The notes: generated from the letters alone by a model not told the origin. Positions 39,124 to 50,538 are shown, counted from the first letter of the stretch. The stretch: 64,000 nt of DNA from Druceiella hillmani (GCA_039881145.1 JAYKKI010000077.1:2674501-2738500); one strand, 5' to 3'. Made by a program: numbers and translations.

Positions 39124-39781
39124 AAACTACAATGATTAGTATCTAAGTTTACTTTTACTTTTTTAAGACTGTAATTCAAAGTTTATGGAGACTGTTGATT
39201 ATAATTCTATTAAAAGAGCAAAAAGTCTAAAAAGTGATATATCAAATTGTTGATTTGTTTTTAATTTTATATAAGTGTTAAATTTCTTGTTAATTATAAG
39301 GAAACTGATTATAAGTGTGTTAAGAAAAGCTATTAATATTTTTTAAGTTCATTTTATCTGAGAATAACATTTAAATATTGTTGATTTATATTTAAGTTAC
39401 ATAAAAGTGTTTATTATCTTAGTTTTTAAGATGAATACAGTAAGATTTAATAATGACAATAGTTCCAGTCACTTTTAAATGTGTTTTATAATATATCTAA
39501 GTAGTAATTGTACATATATTTCCTCGAAATTAGGTACTGTCCCTTTCATAAATTATTCTTGTCCCTTTTAATACAGTCCATTTATGAAAGGAACAAAATA
39601 CACAATTTTCAAATTTGCTTAAATAAATAACTAAGAATTGATTAATGACAATTTTTGCATTTCATTTCAATAATTTAATAAAAACGCTTCGTATTCGACT
39701 CCAACCCGTCCCAAATATTTTCTCATTAACTAACTACGACCTTAAATTCAAAATCGTCCCTTTCATTCCACCCCTCCCCTA

Positions 39782-42700
39782 CTTCTCTGAAGATATATTA
39801 CTTAAAATTATGAACCTTATTTAATTATGATTTTTAGACCCTTAGAGTAAGCACTTTCAAACGACATCCTCAACTTCATACATAATGTAATAAAAAGTTC
39901 GAGTACATAATTTACCAATCCTAAAACTTCTAAATTAATATTTTGAGATTTAGCTATTGCGATACCGATGCATGAGTTAATATTTAATAAATTTTAAGTT
40001 TTTACGCCAAACGGTTATTGAGAAAAATATCTGTGAGGGATATAGGTGTCTGTTTGACACATGTGAGTGATATTATAAGAGTTTTGTTTTTCCATTTTAG
40101 ATTCGGAACCATAAAAATGTAGTTGAAATCTAAATAAATTTTAGATGAAACAACACTTGGTGGGTGCACAAAAACTTTTCGTTTCTGCTTTGCGCGGGTG
40201 GAAATTAATTTTTTATTTTAATATTTGATACATATTAATTGAAATCCCTATCTAAAGCATCGAATTGGAACTAAACTCGGTGATGCAAAACGATAGGAAG
40301 GAACGTTTTTTTCCTTATTCAATGATATCTTGTGAAAGAAGTGAGCTAAACTCGACACAGAGGACAAGCATTTTTGGGTTTAGGTAAAGAAAAAAAACTT
40401 GCAACACTAAGACATATTCAAAAACTTAATTGAAATTTATTGATAATATTAAAAACGAGTTAAGAAAGAAGCTAACATATTTAGTCATTAACGTAAAATA
40501 TGCGCTCAATAAAAGGAAACTTAGAAAATTTTCTAATGATACTGGAATTAGTTCTAAAAAACCTGTCAAGCCTGAGTTGAACTTAAACTGTGAGGTTCCG
40601 TACACATATATACACTAAACATTTAAAAATACAAAGTATTCCTATGACACTATTTACAAATATTAATTTTACCCAACGTAAATATATTGCCTATCATATC
40701 GTTCATAGGCGTAAAAACATCGGACATATTTGAAAATATAATTACTAGTTAACGATTTTCAAATGTTTCCCTATACTTGTGTGCTATAAGACCTTGCATT
40801 TTGGAAAATTGAATTATTCCTGGTCAAGGGAAAGCACCCTGTAGGTTTTGATTTACTTGCGAGTGTGGAAATTTGCGGTATAAGTGGTCGTATTTTTAGG
40901 ATTCTTCTTGATTGCGTTGACTTAGAAGCTTTATTTTTTATAGCTTTAAGCGATTGTATTAATCTCCGAACGTTAAACGAGATAATTTTACATAGTGCGA
41001 CATTTCTTGGCGTAAATAGATACTATTTACAAATATTAATTCACGACTTAAATATATTGCCTATACATTTCAAAGGCATTGAAATATGGTGCACATTTCA
41101 AAAATTATACGATCAAGGATAATCACTTTAGTTTTCCTGCAAACTTTGCGTAGGTTTCTTAAACCCCATTTTTTATAATTTTGTATTGAATAGTTACGGA
41201 AGTTGAAACATATTTTTATGTATATTTCTCAATATACTTACGAGGTCTACCCAAAATTATTAATAAAATATCCTGAGACCCTTATAACTAGCTATTTTAT
41301 ACAATACCCCGCATCGTACATTAAATTTTAAAAAGTCGAGTGCTGAGAATTTAAATTGTTCCTTTAAACTTATATATGTGAATATATTTGAATATTAGCC
41401 ATTAAGATACACATGCGCGGGCTAACATGTCTTGCTAATATGAAAAAATCCAGCTTTAAATAATAGAGTAGTTTCATAACCTAGTTGTTTAAAATGAATT
41501 TATTTACTTGCAATTTCCGCACTTGATGATGAGTATTTGTGTGTCCGGCATTTTTAAAGTAAATATTAGGAGTTGTTGGTTTCCTAAACTTAAGATGTAA
41601 GTAGAATTATCTTGAGAAAGTGTAAATTTTTTTATTTCGACAGAATTTTTTTTCATTTCCTATATTTTTGAGGTGAAGAAATTTGAATATAATTATAAAA
41701 GATTAATTAGAGTCAGTAATGATTATCGGAAAATTTATTTTAATGTTACTTTAAAAATAATAACTTGGGATAAAAGAGTTATTAGTTTTTGTGCTTTCGT
41801 TTGCGATGCACTGAATTAAAAAAAAAAATTAAAGTGAAAAGCGTTCCCCATGAAATGACACTCAAAATGGAGTAAGTAATATCGCGATGATGGAAACACA
41901 ACATACAACTACGGAAATTGAAGGAAATGAGTGCCACAATTCTGGTTAATACGACTAAAATTTCGAAGTAAATTAAAATTTTATAGTTTGATAATTTTAT
42001 CGTAAAGTTATAAACGCGTAGACATTACGGCAGTAGCACATTGTGTTTAAATTTTGACAGTATTATTTATCCCAAAACTATAATGTTCGTTTTACGTTAA
42101 TAAATAAATTTCAGCTTAGAAAAAGTAGTTACATAAAAACTAGTTATGGCCAAATTTTGATTTATGTCTAACGCGGTTTAGGAAAAATAGGAAGTAAAAA
42201 AATGGATAATTGTGATATTTGATTGATTGTAATAACTGGAAAGATACTTTGAGAAATTAAGGACTAGAAATACCGTACACGAGTGGAAACACGGATACGT
42301 ATATGTCATAAATTAAAGAGTATGTCAAAACTGAATTTTTCTTATCGATCCTCAAATAATGAGCTTTAACTAAAATTATATACATGATATGAAATACGGG
42401 TAGGTAAACACAGATTTATGTTACGGCCATTATAACTTGTAAATTGAAATTCACTGCTGATTTTATACATTCAAAATATTAAAGGGAATGTGAATACGCA
42501 CAGTAAATATAAGTGTGCAATTGTGGACTTCCACTCGTTTAAGCCGTAATGCTAGTTGTAAAGTATAGTTACATTTTCTGAGACTGAAAATAAAAAAGGC
42601 ATGATTTCAAATGTTAAATAATTGTGTAAGATAATTTTAAGCAATACATGGATGGTACATATCTTCATAGTCGAGTAAAATAATACACCTATTTGACAGA

Positions 42701-43237
42701 ATTGCACTTTTCAGTTTTAAGAGTTAGATAATTTTGAAGATACTGAAGAGGCAGTGCGAAGATCGACGGCATTTATTTAAGATTTTGCCCAAGGGCCGAC
42801 GAACATAAATACTTATCGTTGAGGTGACAATAAATAGTAAGCATTTCGAAAGAAAGGAAAGATAATAATATCTCATATCATTGAAGTCAATCGTAAGTGG
42901 CATAAGCAACATCATTATCGACTACTCATTCACGACGAGTTTATCGCACGACTTGAAACAATATTTTGTTTTAATTTAAGATATTAATTTTGATTGTTAA
43001 ATACAGAGAAGAAACATTTTGAAACAACAGTGCAATTATGTGAACATAAATAAGTTAAGTGAATTTTACACGTACTCGTCGTTGGTAAAGCTGAGTATTT
43101 TACTTCAGGTACAAATATTCTTTACTACAATAAACTTGTTATAATGAATAACATTATCATTACTTACTTATTATCGTTGCCTTTAGTAATTGTCCAATAC
43201 ATTAATAGCATATTATAATCGTAAGAAAGGGAGCAAA

Positions 43238-43278
<41 letters not shown>

Positions 43279-43280
43279 CA
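39782..43280. other. Intergenic, repeat-derived, no gene supported
   Basis: Continuation of the sequence interrupted by the pogo element. A segment near 40640-40700 (ATTTACAAATATTAATT, then AAATATATTGCCTAT) recurs in diverged form near 41020-41080, and GAGGTTCCGTACAC near 40591 resembles part of a widespread insect repeat. No coding exon was recognised. Confidence 0.5.
43237..43275. repeat. (TA)n microsatellite
   Basis: A TA run that abuts the candidate 3' end of the Helitron fragment. Confidence 0.9.
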
Positions 43281-43960
43281 TTAGTTACACCCGGCCACGC
43301 TTCGCTGTGACTCGAATGTACGGTGGAAATATTCTAGATACATAGTTTCACCTAGAACACACCATTCAATTCAATATCCTGCCTCGCGTTTCGGTGATTA
43401 TGTGGAATGAAAAGAAAGAAAAGAAAAGATGTTTATATCTCTGGAATATGCGATGTATAATTGTCCATGAGAGAAGCGATCCTTATCCAAATTCAAACCG
43501 CACGCTTACAAAGATTGCCCTTGCGGTTTATTGATAGCAACAGCCAAATCAAGGCGTATTAGAAGTTTGAACTCCATGTCTGTCGGAATGAGTGGTATTT
43601 GTGGAAGTAGCATGTTTTCCCCTTGATGATATCCAATCGGAATTGTTGCTTCAATTAGATTGTTCATCAGTTGTTTAACTACTAATAGTGTGCAATTGCA
43701 TAACTTCATTTGATTGATGTTTCGGAGTAATATAACTGACACCGATATTTTCAAATTCAGTAAGTGGACGGCAATCCGGGAACATGGAGAGAATTAAGAA
43801 ATTCCCTTGAAAAATTCACTATTTCCCTTTGGTTCACTATGGAGTCAGTGGATTTGTATTTTACTGTTTCACCTGCCATTCTTTTTAGAATGATGTTGTC
43901 ATAAATGTCACGGCGATATTTTAGCCACTAGAATGGCTTTTCTTCCGCTCAGTCATGCGT
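43281..43960 (-). pseudogene. Helitron Pif1-type helicase, 3' fragment
   Basis: Minus-strand relic of the C-terminal part of a Helitron Rep/helicase. From high to low coordinates one sees SIVNQREIVNFSREFLNSL, then IMLLRN-like ILLRNINQMKLCN, TLLVVKQLMNN, LPQIPLIPTD, AVAINKPQGQSL, a stop where the family reads on into the CGLNL motif, and FSHGQLYIAYSR. These are the ordered end motifs of the Pif1-like helicase (family: LLRN.N...LCNGTR, TINKSQGQSL, FSHGQLYVA.SR). Frameshifts and stops break it. At the very end the minus strand reads GCGTGGCCGGGTGTAACTAA followed by T, the CTRR-plus-T type 3' end expected for Helitrons. The 5' part is absent. Confidence 0.75.
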
Positions 43961-44070
43961 GATTACCTTATCCACTAATTTTTCCTTTGAATTTAATATG
44001 TTGCAAGAATGATATGAAAAGGTGATTTTTCCTAAAAAAAATTAAATAAAAAAATTATGTGTATATATTT

Positions 44071-44073
<3 letters not shown>

Positions 44074-44133
<60 letters not shown>
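44074..44133. repeat. (TA)n microsatellite
   Basis: Near-perfect TA dinucleotides over about 60 bases. Confidence 0.95.
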
Positions 44134-44134
<1 letters not shown>

Positions 44135-44240
44135 CACACAAAATATGTTTTGCTGCATTACAATAATTATTTACGGTGATATCTTATTCTAACGATTGAG
44201 ACCAACATTTTACTTCTTATTCACTTTCCGGCTACTATGC

Positions 44241-44282
44241 AGAGTTTGATACATTTAAAAGTATGTAAATGTATCAAACTCT
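44241..44282. repeat. Perfect hairpin, 17-bp arms
   Basis: AGAGTTTGATACATTTA at 44241-44257 and its exact reverse complement at 44266-44282, with an 8-base spacer. Confidence 0.92.
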
Positions 44283-44837
44283 ATATAATAGTGTAATATT
44301 GTTCGCATAATATTGTTTAAAATACAAACTTGAAATCCACAAAAACAGAAAACAAAAAGGTTTTTTTTAAAATTTAATTTTCCATTTTTTAAATTTATCA
44401 ATTATCATATAGTAGTAAGTACTTCACGAAGCCGAAGATCCCCTCGATAACATTTCAACGGTTATAAAATGGGTGGATTGGACGACATATCATATAAAAT
44501 CGTTGCATTGCTCACATCGAAGACACTCACATATTGCTGGAATATTTCACTAATTACATATATGTAGCGTGAATATAATTTAATATATAAATAGAAAATC
44601 AGTAGCGGCTTAATAACATACAATATTTTCCCAACAGCATAACTGATATATCAAGTAATGAAATTGTGTCTAAAGGTAATTGAATATACAAACGCATACC
44701 TCTCTTTTTGTTTGTATATTGGATCATTGTTACAGTTGTTTTATTTCAGTAGCCCGCTATCAGTCCCGAAGTACAGAATTGCAGCTATTTAGATAATATT
44801 ATCTTATGGTTGCCAGACAAAATAAGTAATATTAATT

Positions 44838-46301
44838 ATGGAAATCTTAAACTACGGAGACACCTGGAAAGCTCTTCCATATTTAGAAATGGTAATTGGT
44901 ATGAAGAAAAATTACGTAGTAATAATATTACGTAGAGACGATAAAACGAAATCAGACTTTTAGTGTTTTCAAACGCAAAAAAGAAGATATTGGCTTTGAA
45001 AAACGTGGCATTCTGATTACTGTGTTGGTCGAAAAAAATGGAGTATTTGAATGAATGTATTGTCATCGAAAACCAACCAGCGGTATTTTCGGGTTATTCT
45101 GTGAGGCGTAGAGTAGAGAAAGCAGTGCCTCTACCAATATTGCGTGCAGAGATGAAACCATGGAATTCAAACATTTAAATCGTCGCGATATCTTACTGAG
45201 GCTAGTGTACGGATTAGGGTTGCTAAAAGTGGTAATCAAGTGGGAATAATGTAAAATGTGCTCTGTTAGCGATCTTTAATTCATATATCAACGTTAATTT
45301 AAACATCAACTTAATAATAGGGCAGATAATATCGTAGATACACTTATTTAAATTGGGCGACAACTAAGATAGCGCATATGTTAATAACATTATTCTCCAG
45401 AATTTCATACATAAATAAAAAAGAGTATTACTTACGAACAATTTTCAAAAAATTAAAATATCTCGAAATTAGTGCAATTTTCAGTGAATATTTTTTTGCA
45501 TTATTTCGTATTACATATCTTTGTACATATATACGTATTTTGGGAAGAAATAAAAAAAATGACGTATTTATTAGGATATGTTGATGATTTAAAAATAAAC
45601 GAGTTTCCAACAGAATTTGTGTTGTTGCATCAAAACAAATCTAATTCCTACGTCTACATGTACAACAACTACAACAATGTTATTGTTGTAGTTGTTCCTA
45701 CAACTACAACAATAACATTGAAAAGGTCTATCTCGATGTGTCAGTAACGATTGTTCAGTCGTATCGATTAGTTTCTTTAAAAAAAACAACTTCCTCAACT
45801 AATTGATACATATAGATTATACCAACTAGTTAACGAAGCTGTTTTTTAATCAAAACGTCTCTAGTTATCCTCAAAATTGTGTATGTTTTCAACAGACTCG
45901 ACTATTTTCAATTTCTGTTTACGATTTTAAAACTAAAAACTTCAAAGAATAAGCTTTCATAAAACCGATTTTTGATCTACCATTTGTAATATAAATGAAT
46001 AAGGTTTTCATTCAAGTTCTATTTACATTAATATTTTAGGTGTGTGATGCAGTGCAAACATATATTAACGAGATGTTATATTTACAATACAATATTCAGT
46101 GAGCTTAAAATAAAAACTTCCCCAGCAAATGAAACACAATCCAGAATAGAGGATCTCTGTCGCCTACTGTTATCACCTGGCCTCGCAGAGTTCAAGATCG
46201 CTCGTCTCTTCACGGTCAACTCGCCGCTATGTGCCAAATTTGTCAGTTTCCTGACGAAAAATCTTATGGTGTTATTGCAATTTTATTTGCTTGAAAAATA
46301 A
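44838..46301 (+). pseudogene. Broken gustatory receptor, relative of gene C
   Basis: The plus-strand ATG at 44838 opens MEILNYGDTWKALPYLEM followed by VIGMKKN, matching the start of gene C (MEIVGYKDTWRHFLFLEM, LIGIERN). It stops after 41 codons and the rest of exon 1 is not found. The last exon is preserved at 46126-46301 behind an acceptor (TTCCCCAG) in the expected phase 1: EDLCRLL, AEFKIARLFTVN and TKNLMVLLQFY align with gene C's EDLCHML, AEFKIARLFTLN and TNLIVIFQFY. Between them only doubtful pieces occur (a hydrophobic frame near 45480-45545, and a frame upstream of 46126 that runs on without an intron). Most likely a receptor pseudogene with a large internal loss. The last exon could also belong to an unseen gene. 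Confidence 0.65.
45664..45720. repeat. Three-armed inverted repeat
   Basis: Two overlapping perfect palindromic pairs share the middle arm. One has 15-bp arms at 45664-45678 and 45682-45696 (spacer 3). The other has 21-bp arms at 45675-45695 and 45700-45720 (spacer 4). The sequence is a forward, reverse, forward run of the same CAACTACAACAAT motif. Confidence 0.9.
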
Positions 46302-46600
46302 TACTTGAAAAAGGAGTCCGTGAGTAATATATTCAAAGTCATTTGATAATACATTAGATTATTGAAAGTAAAATTATTTGCTGTACTTTATTTCTGCTTA
46401 AGTAGGTCGATTTTAGCAATATTTATTGTCGATTTTAGCTATATTTCTAATCAATTTTATTTGCTAAAAAAATAAGGCTTGAAAAAGAAGTCCGTGAGTA
46501 ATATTTTCAAAGTGATTTGATAAGACAATAAATTATTGAAAGTAAAATTATATACTATATTTTGGTTCTGCTTACACAGGTGGATTTTAGCAATATATTG
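46281..46600. repeat. Diverged tandem duplication, 174-bp period
   Basis: The sequence from TTTTATTTGCTTGAAAAA at 46281 to about 46426 recurs from 46455 to about 46600 with scattered substitutions. Shared words include AGTCCGTGAGTAATAT, TTATTGAAAGTAAAATTAT and GATTTTAGCAATAT. The first copy begins within the last codons of the receptor pseudogene exon. Confidence 0.85.
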
Positions 46601-47834
46601 CTCACGCCTTCCAATTTCATATTTCTCGACCCTTACAGCTGAAGGTGCAATTAATTTAGTTCAGCGAAAAATCCACTAAATGAGCAAAATTTATTTCAAA
46701 TTTGAACTGAGAGAACGTATCCAGAAACTCTTTGTTTCACTCATTAATTACGAATAATCATAGTAAAGAGGTCTTAACTTACTTAGGAACCTATATCATT
46801 TGATAATATTAATCGAAGCGCTTAATATATACTCTTCACATTAAAAAAATCAAATTGAAAACTTTAAATCGACAGTAAATTTCTTTAAAAACATTTAGTT
46901 TATAAACTATAGGATAATTGAAAAGTGTTCCGTAAATTGTTTATACAAATATTCATGTGTGTTACTATTGAAATGTGCGCGAGTTAATGTACTTTGGAAC
47001 CATAGTAAATCTCAAGTTTCTGTGTTAAACGATTTAAGAGAAATATGGACAGAGTAGAGAGTGGACAAGTGAGTGATTTTATAAGATTTTGATGCTTTTT
47101 TTTCTTTTTCATGTGCGACGCTCCAAAAACACGTGAAAATTAATGTGTTATATTTCCGATTTATTTCATTAAATATGTTTTCGGATTGAAATACTTTCAA
47201 AACTCAATAATACTATAAACAAATAAGCCGTCATATTTCCCTGTCGCATTTGTTAAATTTAGAAAATGTAAAACTATTTAATGCAGATAAAAGACTCACG
47301 AATATATTTTTAACGAGTTGACATAGGGACCGTCCCTGCATCATCACTTGATTGTTATTGTCTCATTGTATTTGAAGGCTGTACATTTTACTAAGAGACA
47401 TATAGAAACTATACCAATTTAATAACAGGTGTATATATTTATATATCTTTCGTTCCCTTGTGATACTCGTCGCTAAAAATGGAAATTGAATTATTATTTG
47501 GGAAAATCTATTCATTTAATTTATGTTTGCCTAAAAGGAAATACTTTTCAAAATAATGATAAAAATTTGAGAAATGTAAGATTAAAAATTCAATCGAAAG
47601 TAACAAATATTTTACCGAATCTACTTTGATTGTTGCCGTCCATGTCTGTTTACGGCGGTGGAATGTTCATATTGACTAACTTACCATTAAACTAATGGGA
47701 CTCGTGTAAATGTTCATAAACATATACAACGTATTTAACTCGCATGCTAACACAGTTATATACGTTATACGTTATTACTTAGAATATACTCGCTCTTTGA
47801 TCAGCTGCCAAAACAATAATTGGTCCTCTGAAAA
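46601..47834. other. Intergenic, no gene supported
   Basis: AT-rich sequence without recognisable exons on either strand. Confidence 0.55.
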
Positions 47835-47868
47835 CTTTGATCAGCGTGGCTAGCCACGCTGATCAAAG
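47835..47868. repeat. Perfect 34-bp palindrome
   Basis: CTTTGATCAGCGTGGCT is followed directly by its exact reverse complement, with no spacer. It is GC-richer than its surroundings. Confidence 0.95.
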
Positions 47869-48211
47869 AAAATATATCGCTATCCCGCTGACTTATTAAT
47901 CACGGACTTTTCGGCACTTGACATTCCAAAATTATTTAATAATGAATGCTTATTCACTTCTATAAAAATAAAGGCGATCGCAAGCTGGTTCATCACACTT
48001 GCAGGACTCAAGCACATTAATCTCACAATGGACATGGACATGGATTTCTTGCACCAAAATTTCACAGTTTACTCACATCTGCTCTCCCAAAAATTAAACA
48101 TTCAACAGAAATCTCATTTAAAATTGTGGTTACTCATTTGCTCCTTGAGCAGGTCGATACGAAGTCGATACGGAAAACCTTATATCATAACTATCTCCAG
48201 TATATAATGCA
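47867..48211 (+). other. Unassigned open frame, possible exon
   Basis: A plus-strand frame stays open for well over 100 codons from just after the palindrome to a TAA near 48209, which is unusual here. It reads through SALDIPKLFNNE, then AIASWFITLAGLKHI, then an internal ATG with repeated MD (MDMDMDFLHQNFTVYSHLLS, 59 codons to the stop). Base composition is less AT-rich than its flanks. I recognise no domain. It could be an exon of an unidentified gene, a decayed element, or chance. Confidence 0.3.
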
Positions 48212-49289
48212 TATTGTTCGGTATCACTTTTGATTTGTAGCTTAAGTATTTGTGTATCAGAAGATAACATTTTGACGTGCACGTACACAGAAACACATAC
48301 ACGCAATGGTTTACTAAATGATGTACATTTGGTTTCACTCTAGAAACAATTTCGTACACAGAATAAGAAGCAGGATGGAATAAACATGGACTACCTAAAT
48401 TATCCCTTGCGATCGCAGCTAACGATCAGTATTTTGTATAAACTCGTTTTATCATGGATAAAACGCTTCATAGTAGGTAGGTATTTTAATTACGTACCTA
48501 CCTTTATAGTATACGAAATGAAATAATTCCTCCCTTATAAAATTGTTCGTAGTAAAACGAAAATTAATTTTTCCAAAGTACAATGCTAAAAGATATTGTA
48601 AATAACAAGAAGAGTAATGCACGTGAATATTTAAATCCTTTATGTGGCATAATATAAGATATACATAATATAAAAATATATAACGAGTTTAAAAAAGGAG
48701 TCAACACCATCCACATAGAATAGAAGTAGTAAACAAATTCATGATGGTTAATAAATCAAAACTACTATCATAATGTCTCTTTCGAAAAAATGTATTTTGC
48801 ATGCACATATGAAACTTGATAGGCGGGCTGTAGGAAATTGAAGAAATATTAACATTTATTATGGTTCGTATAATTTTCTGTGCCCATCTCTAGAATATAA
48901 TAATAAACGTCGCCACTTGCTCACCTTTTTGCACAAAAGATGATGCATTTGAATACATCGATATACCGAAAACCTGCTGATATCTTGATTATATTTTAAA
49001 ATGTCGATGAAAATATCTAAATTTTTATAATATCTTCTAATATGTTCAATTCCTTTCACTCGTGATCAACACACGTATTCTCAATATTTTACGCATAATC
49101 TGTTGATTTTATTGTTTATATTTTATTTTTAAAAATATATTTTCCGATAGTTTATAAATCTCAGTTTCTCTGAGAGTTACGCTGATTTTAAATATTATTG
49201 GTAGGATTTTAACTTTAATAAATTTTATAAATAAAATCCTGTTGATTGACTTAACAATTTGACAGCGAAAAGTTGGTAGATGTTTTGAT
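48212..49289. other. Intergenic, no gene supported
   Basis: AT-rich. One short minus-strand frame (48859-49059) has no recognisable features. Confidence 0.55.
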
Positions 49290-49299
49290 GAAGATCACA

Positions 49300-49990
49300 A
49301 AAAAAATATTTATTAATTCGTCAATATCTATTTTGTTCCCTTTAAAATAATCCCCCTCAGATACAATACATTTATACCAGCGCTTTTTCCAATCCTCAAA
49401 GTACTTCTGATATTCGCTTTTTGCATGGCGTTAAGCTCTTCCAGCGATGCGGTCTTAATCTCTTCAATCGTGGCAAAACGTCGTCCTTCATGGGTCTTTT
49501 CAGTTTTGAAAACAAAAAAAAATTCGCAGGGGCCAAATCTGCTACATACGGTGGCTGAGACATGATTACGGTGTGCTTTTAACCAAAAAAATACGAACTA
49601 GCAATGACGAGTTAGCTGGCGCAATGTCGTGGTGCAATATCCATAACCAGTTTTTCCACAATGCCGAGCATTATCTCAGCATTGCTTTACGCAAACGGCG
49701 CAAGCTATGAATATAATATTCCTTATTGACCGTAAAACCTTTTAGCAAAAACCCGCGATGCACCACGCTATTGTAATCAAAGAAAATAGTGAGCAAAACC
49801 TTCACATTTGATCGGACTTGGCAGCCTTTTTTCGGTCTTGACTCTTCTCGTCGCTTCCATCGGGATTATTGGGCTTTAGTTTCGACGTCATAACTATATA
49901 CCCATATTTCGTCACCAGTTATGACCCTTTTGAACAAATCTGGATCGTCGTTGACGTCTTTCAACGGTTCCGGAGCAATGACTAACTAGA
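49300..49990 (-). pseudogene. mariner transposase 3' fragment
   Basis: Minus-strand catalytic domain of a mariner (DD34D-type) transposase, broken by stops and frameshifts. In order one sees VITGDE- and IW-type (first Asp), VRSNVKVLLTIFFDYNSVVH, VNKEYYIHSLRRLR, WILHHDIAPA (second Asp, family HHDNAPAH), PPYVADLAPANFFLF (third Asp) and FEDWKKRWYKCI at the C-terminus. The N-terminal helix-turn-helix half is missing. It is not the other half of the 18573 fragment in any direct sense, being 30 kb away on the opposite strand. Confidence 0.8.
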
Positions 49991-50397
49991 AGAAGTAGAC
50001 TGGTATAACTTAAAAAAAAAGGCTCTACATTACATAACTTCTTATCAATAGATTAACTTTACGTCGGTTGTTGTTTATTAGTCTATTGAATAGGAAGAAG
50101 AACGGAAAAAAATTATTAAATAAACAGTAAGTTTTTGATATTGAAAATTTAAACACATTCTAAATATCAGCGGATAGTACTGGTCAATTAACCGATAAAA
50201 AATAATGGAATCTTTGTCACGGAATGTTACATAGCTTTTTTGAAAAATAAATTCTTAACATAACTCTGTAATCAGTTTCATAAATATGGATATAATAAAA
50301 GTATCTACTCCAACAGAAAGTTAAGGATTTTGAAAGAGACCGTGAACAAAAAAATTTGAAGAACTTTGATTGGAATATACTGTTATTATAGGATTTT

Positions 50398-50538
50398 ATT
50401 TAAACATACAACGCAATATTTCTCACATTATTCTCGTTAATACTATTTTAAATATTAATTAACGCGGTAGCTGTTAATTAATATTTAAAATAGTATTAAC
50501 GGGAATAATGTGAGAAATATTGCGTTGTATGTTTAAAT
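50398..50538. repeat. Large hairpin, 66-bp arms, one mismatch
   Basis: Arms 50398-50463 and 50473-50538 are reverse complements over 66 bp with a single mismatch and a 9-base loop (GCGGTAGCT). A transcript across it would fold into a stem longer than a typical animal miRNA precursor. It carries no coding sequence. Confidence 0.95.

Larger units (their letters stand above)
36635..39779 (+). mobile_element. pogo/Tigger-type DNA transposon with PHD finger, full length, inactive
   Basis: A complete Tc1/mariner-superfamily element of the pogo group. It is bounded by TA on both sides (36633-36634 and 39780-39781), as expected for TA target duplication. Terminal inverted repeats match at 18 of 20 positions: the left end starts GGGAAGGGGTGGCATGAAAG and the right end is its complement with two differences. 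At least seven copies of an 11-base word like TGAAAGGGACA lie inside the ends on both strands (36665, 37030, 37054, 39539, 39560, 39585, 39755) and are plausible transposase binding sites. The single gene inside is broken (see 37123-39123). The element could at best be moved by a transposase supplied from another copy. Confidence 0.85.
43961..44837. other. Intergenic, no gene supported
   Basis: AT-rich, with a (TA)n block at 44074-44133 and a perfect hairpin at 44241-44282. Confidence 0.55.
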
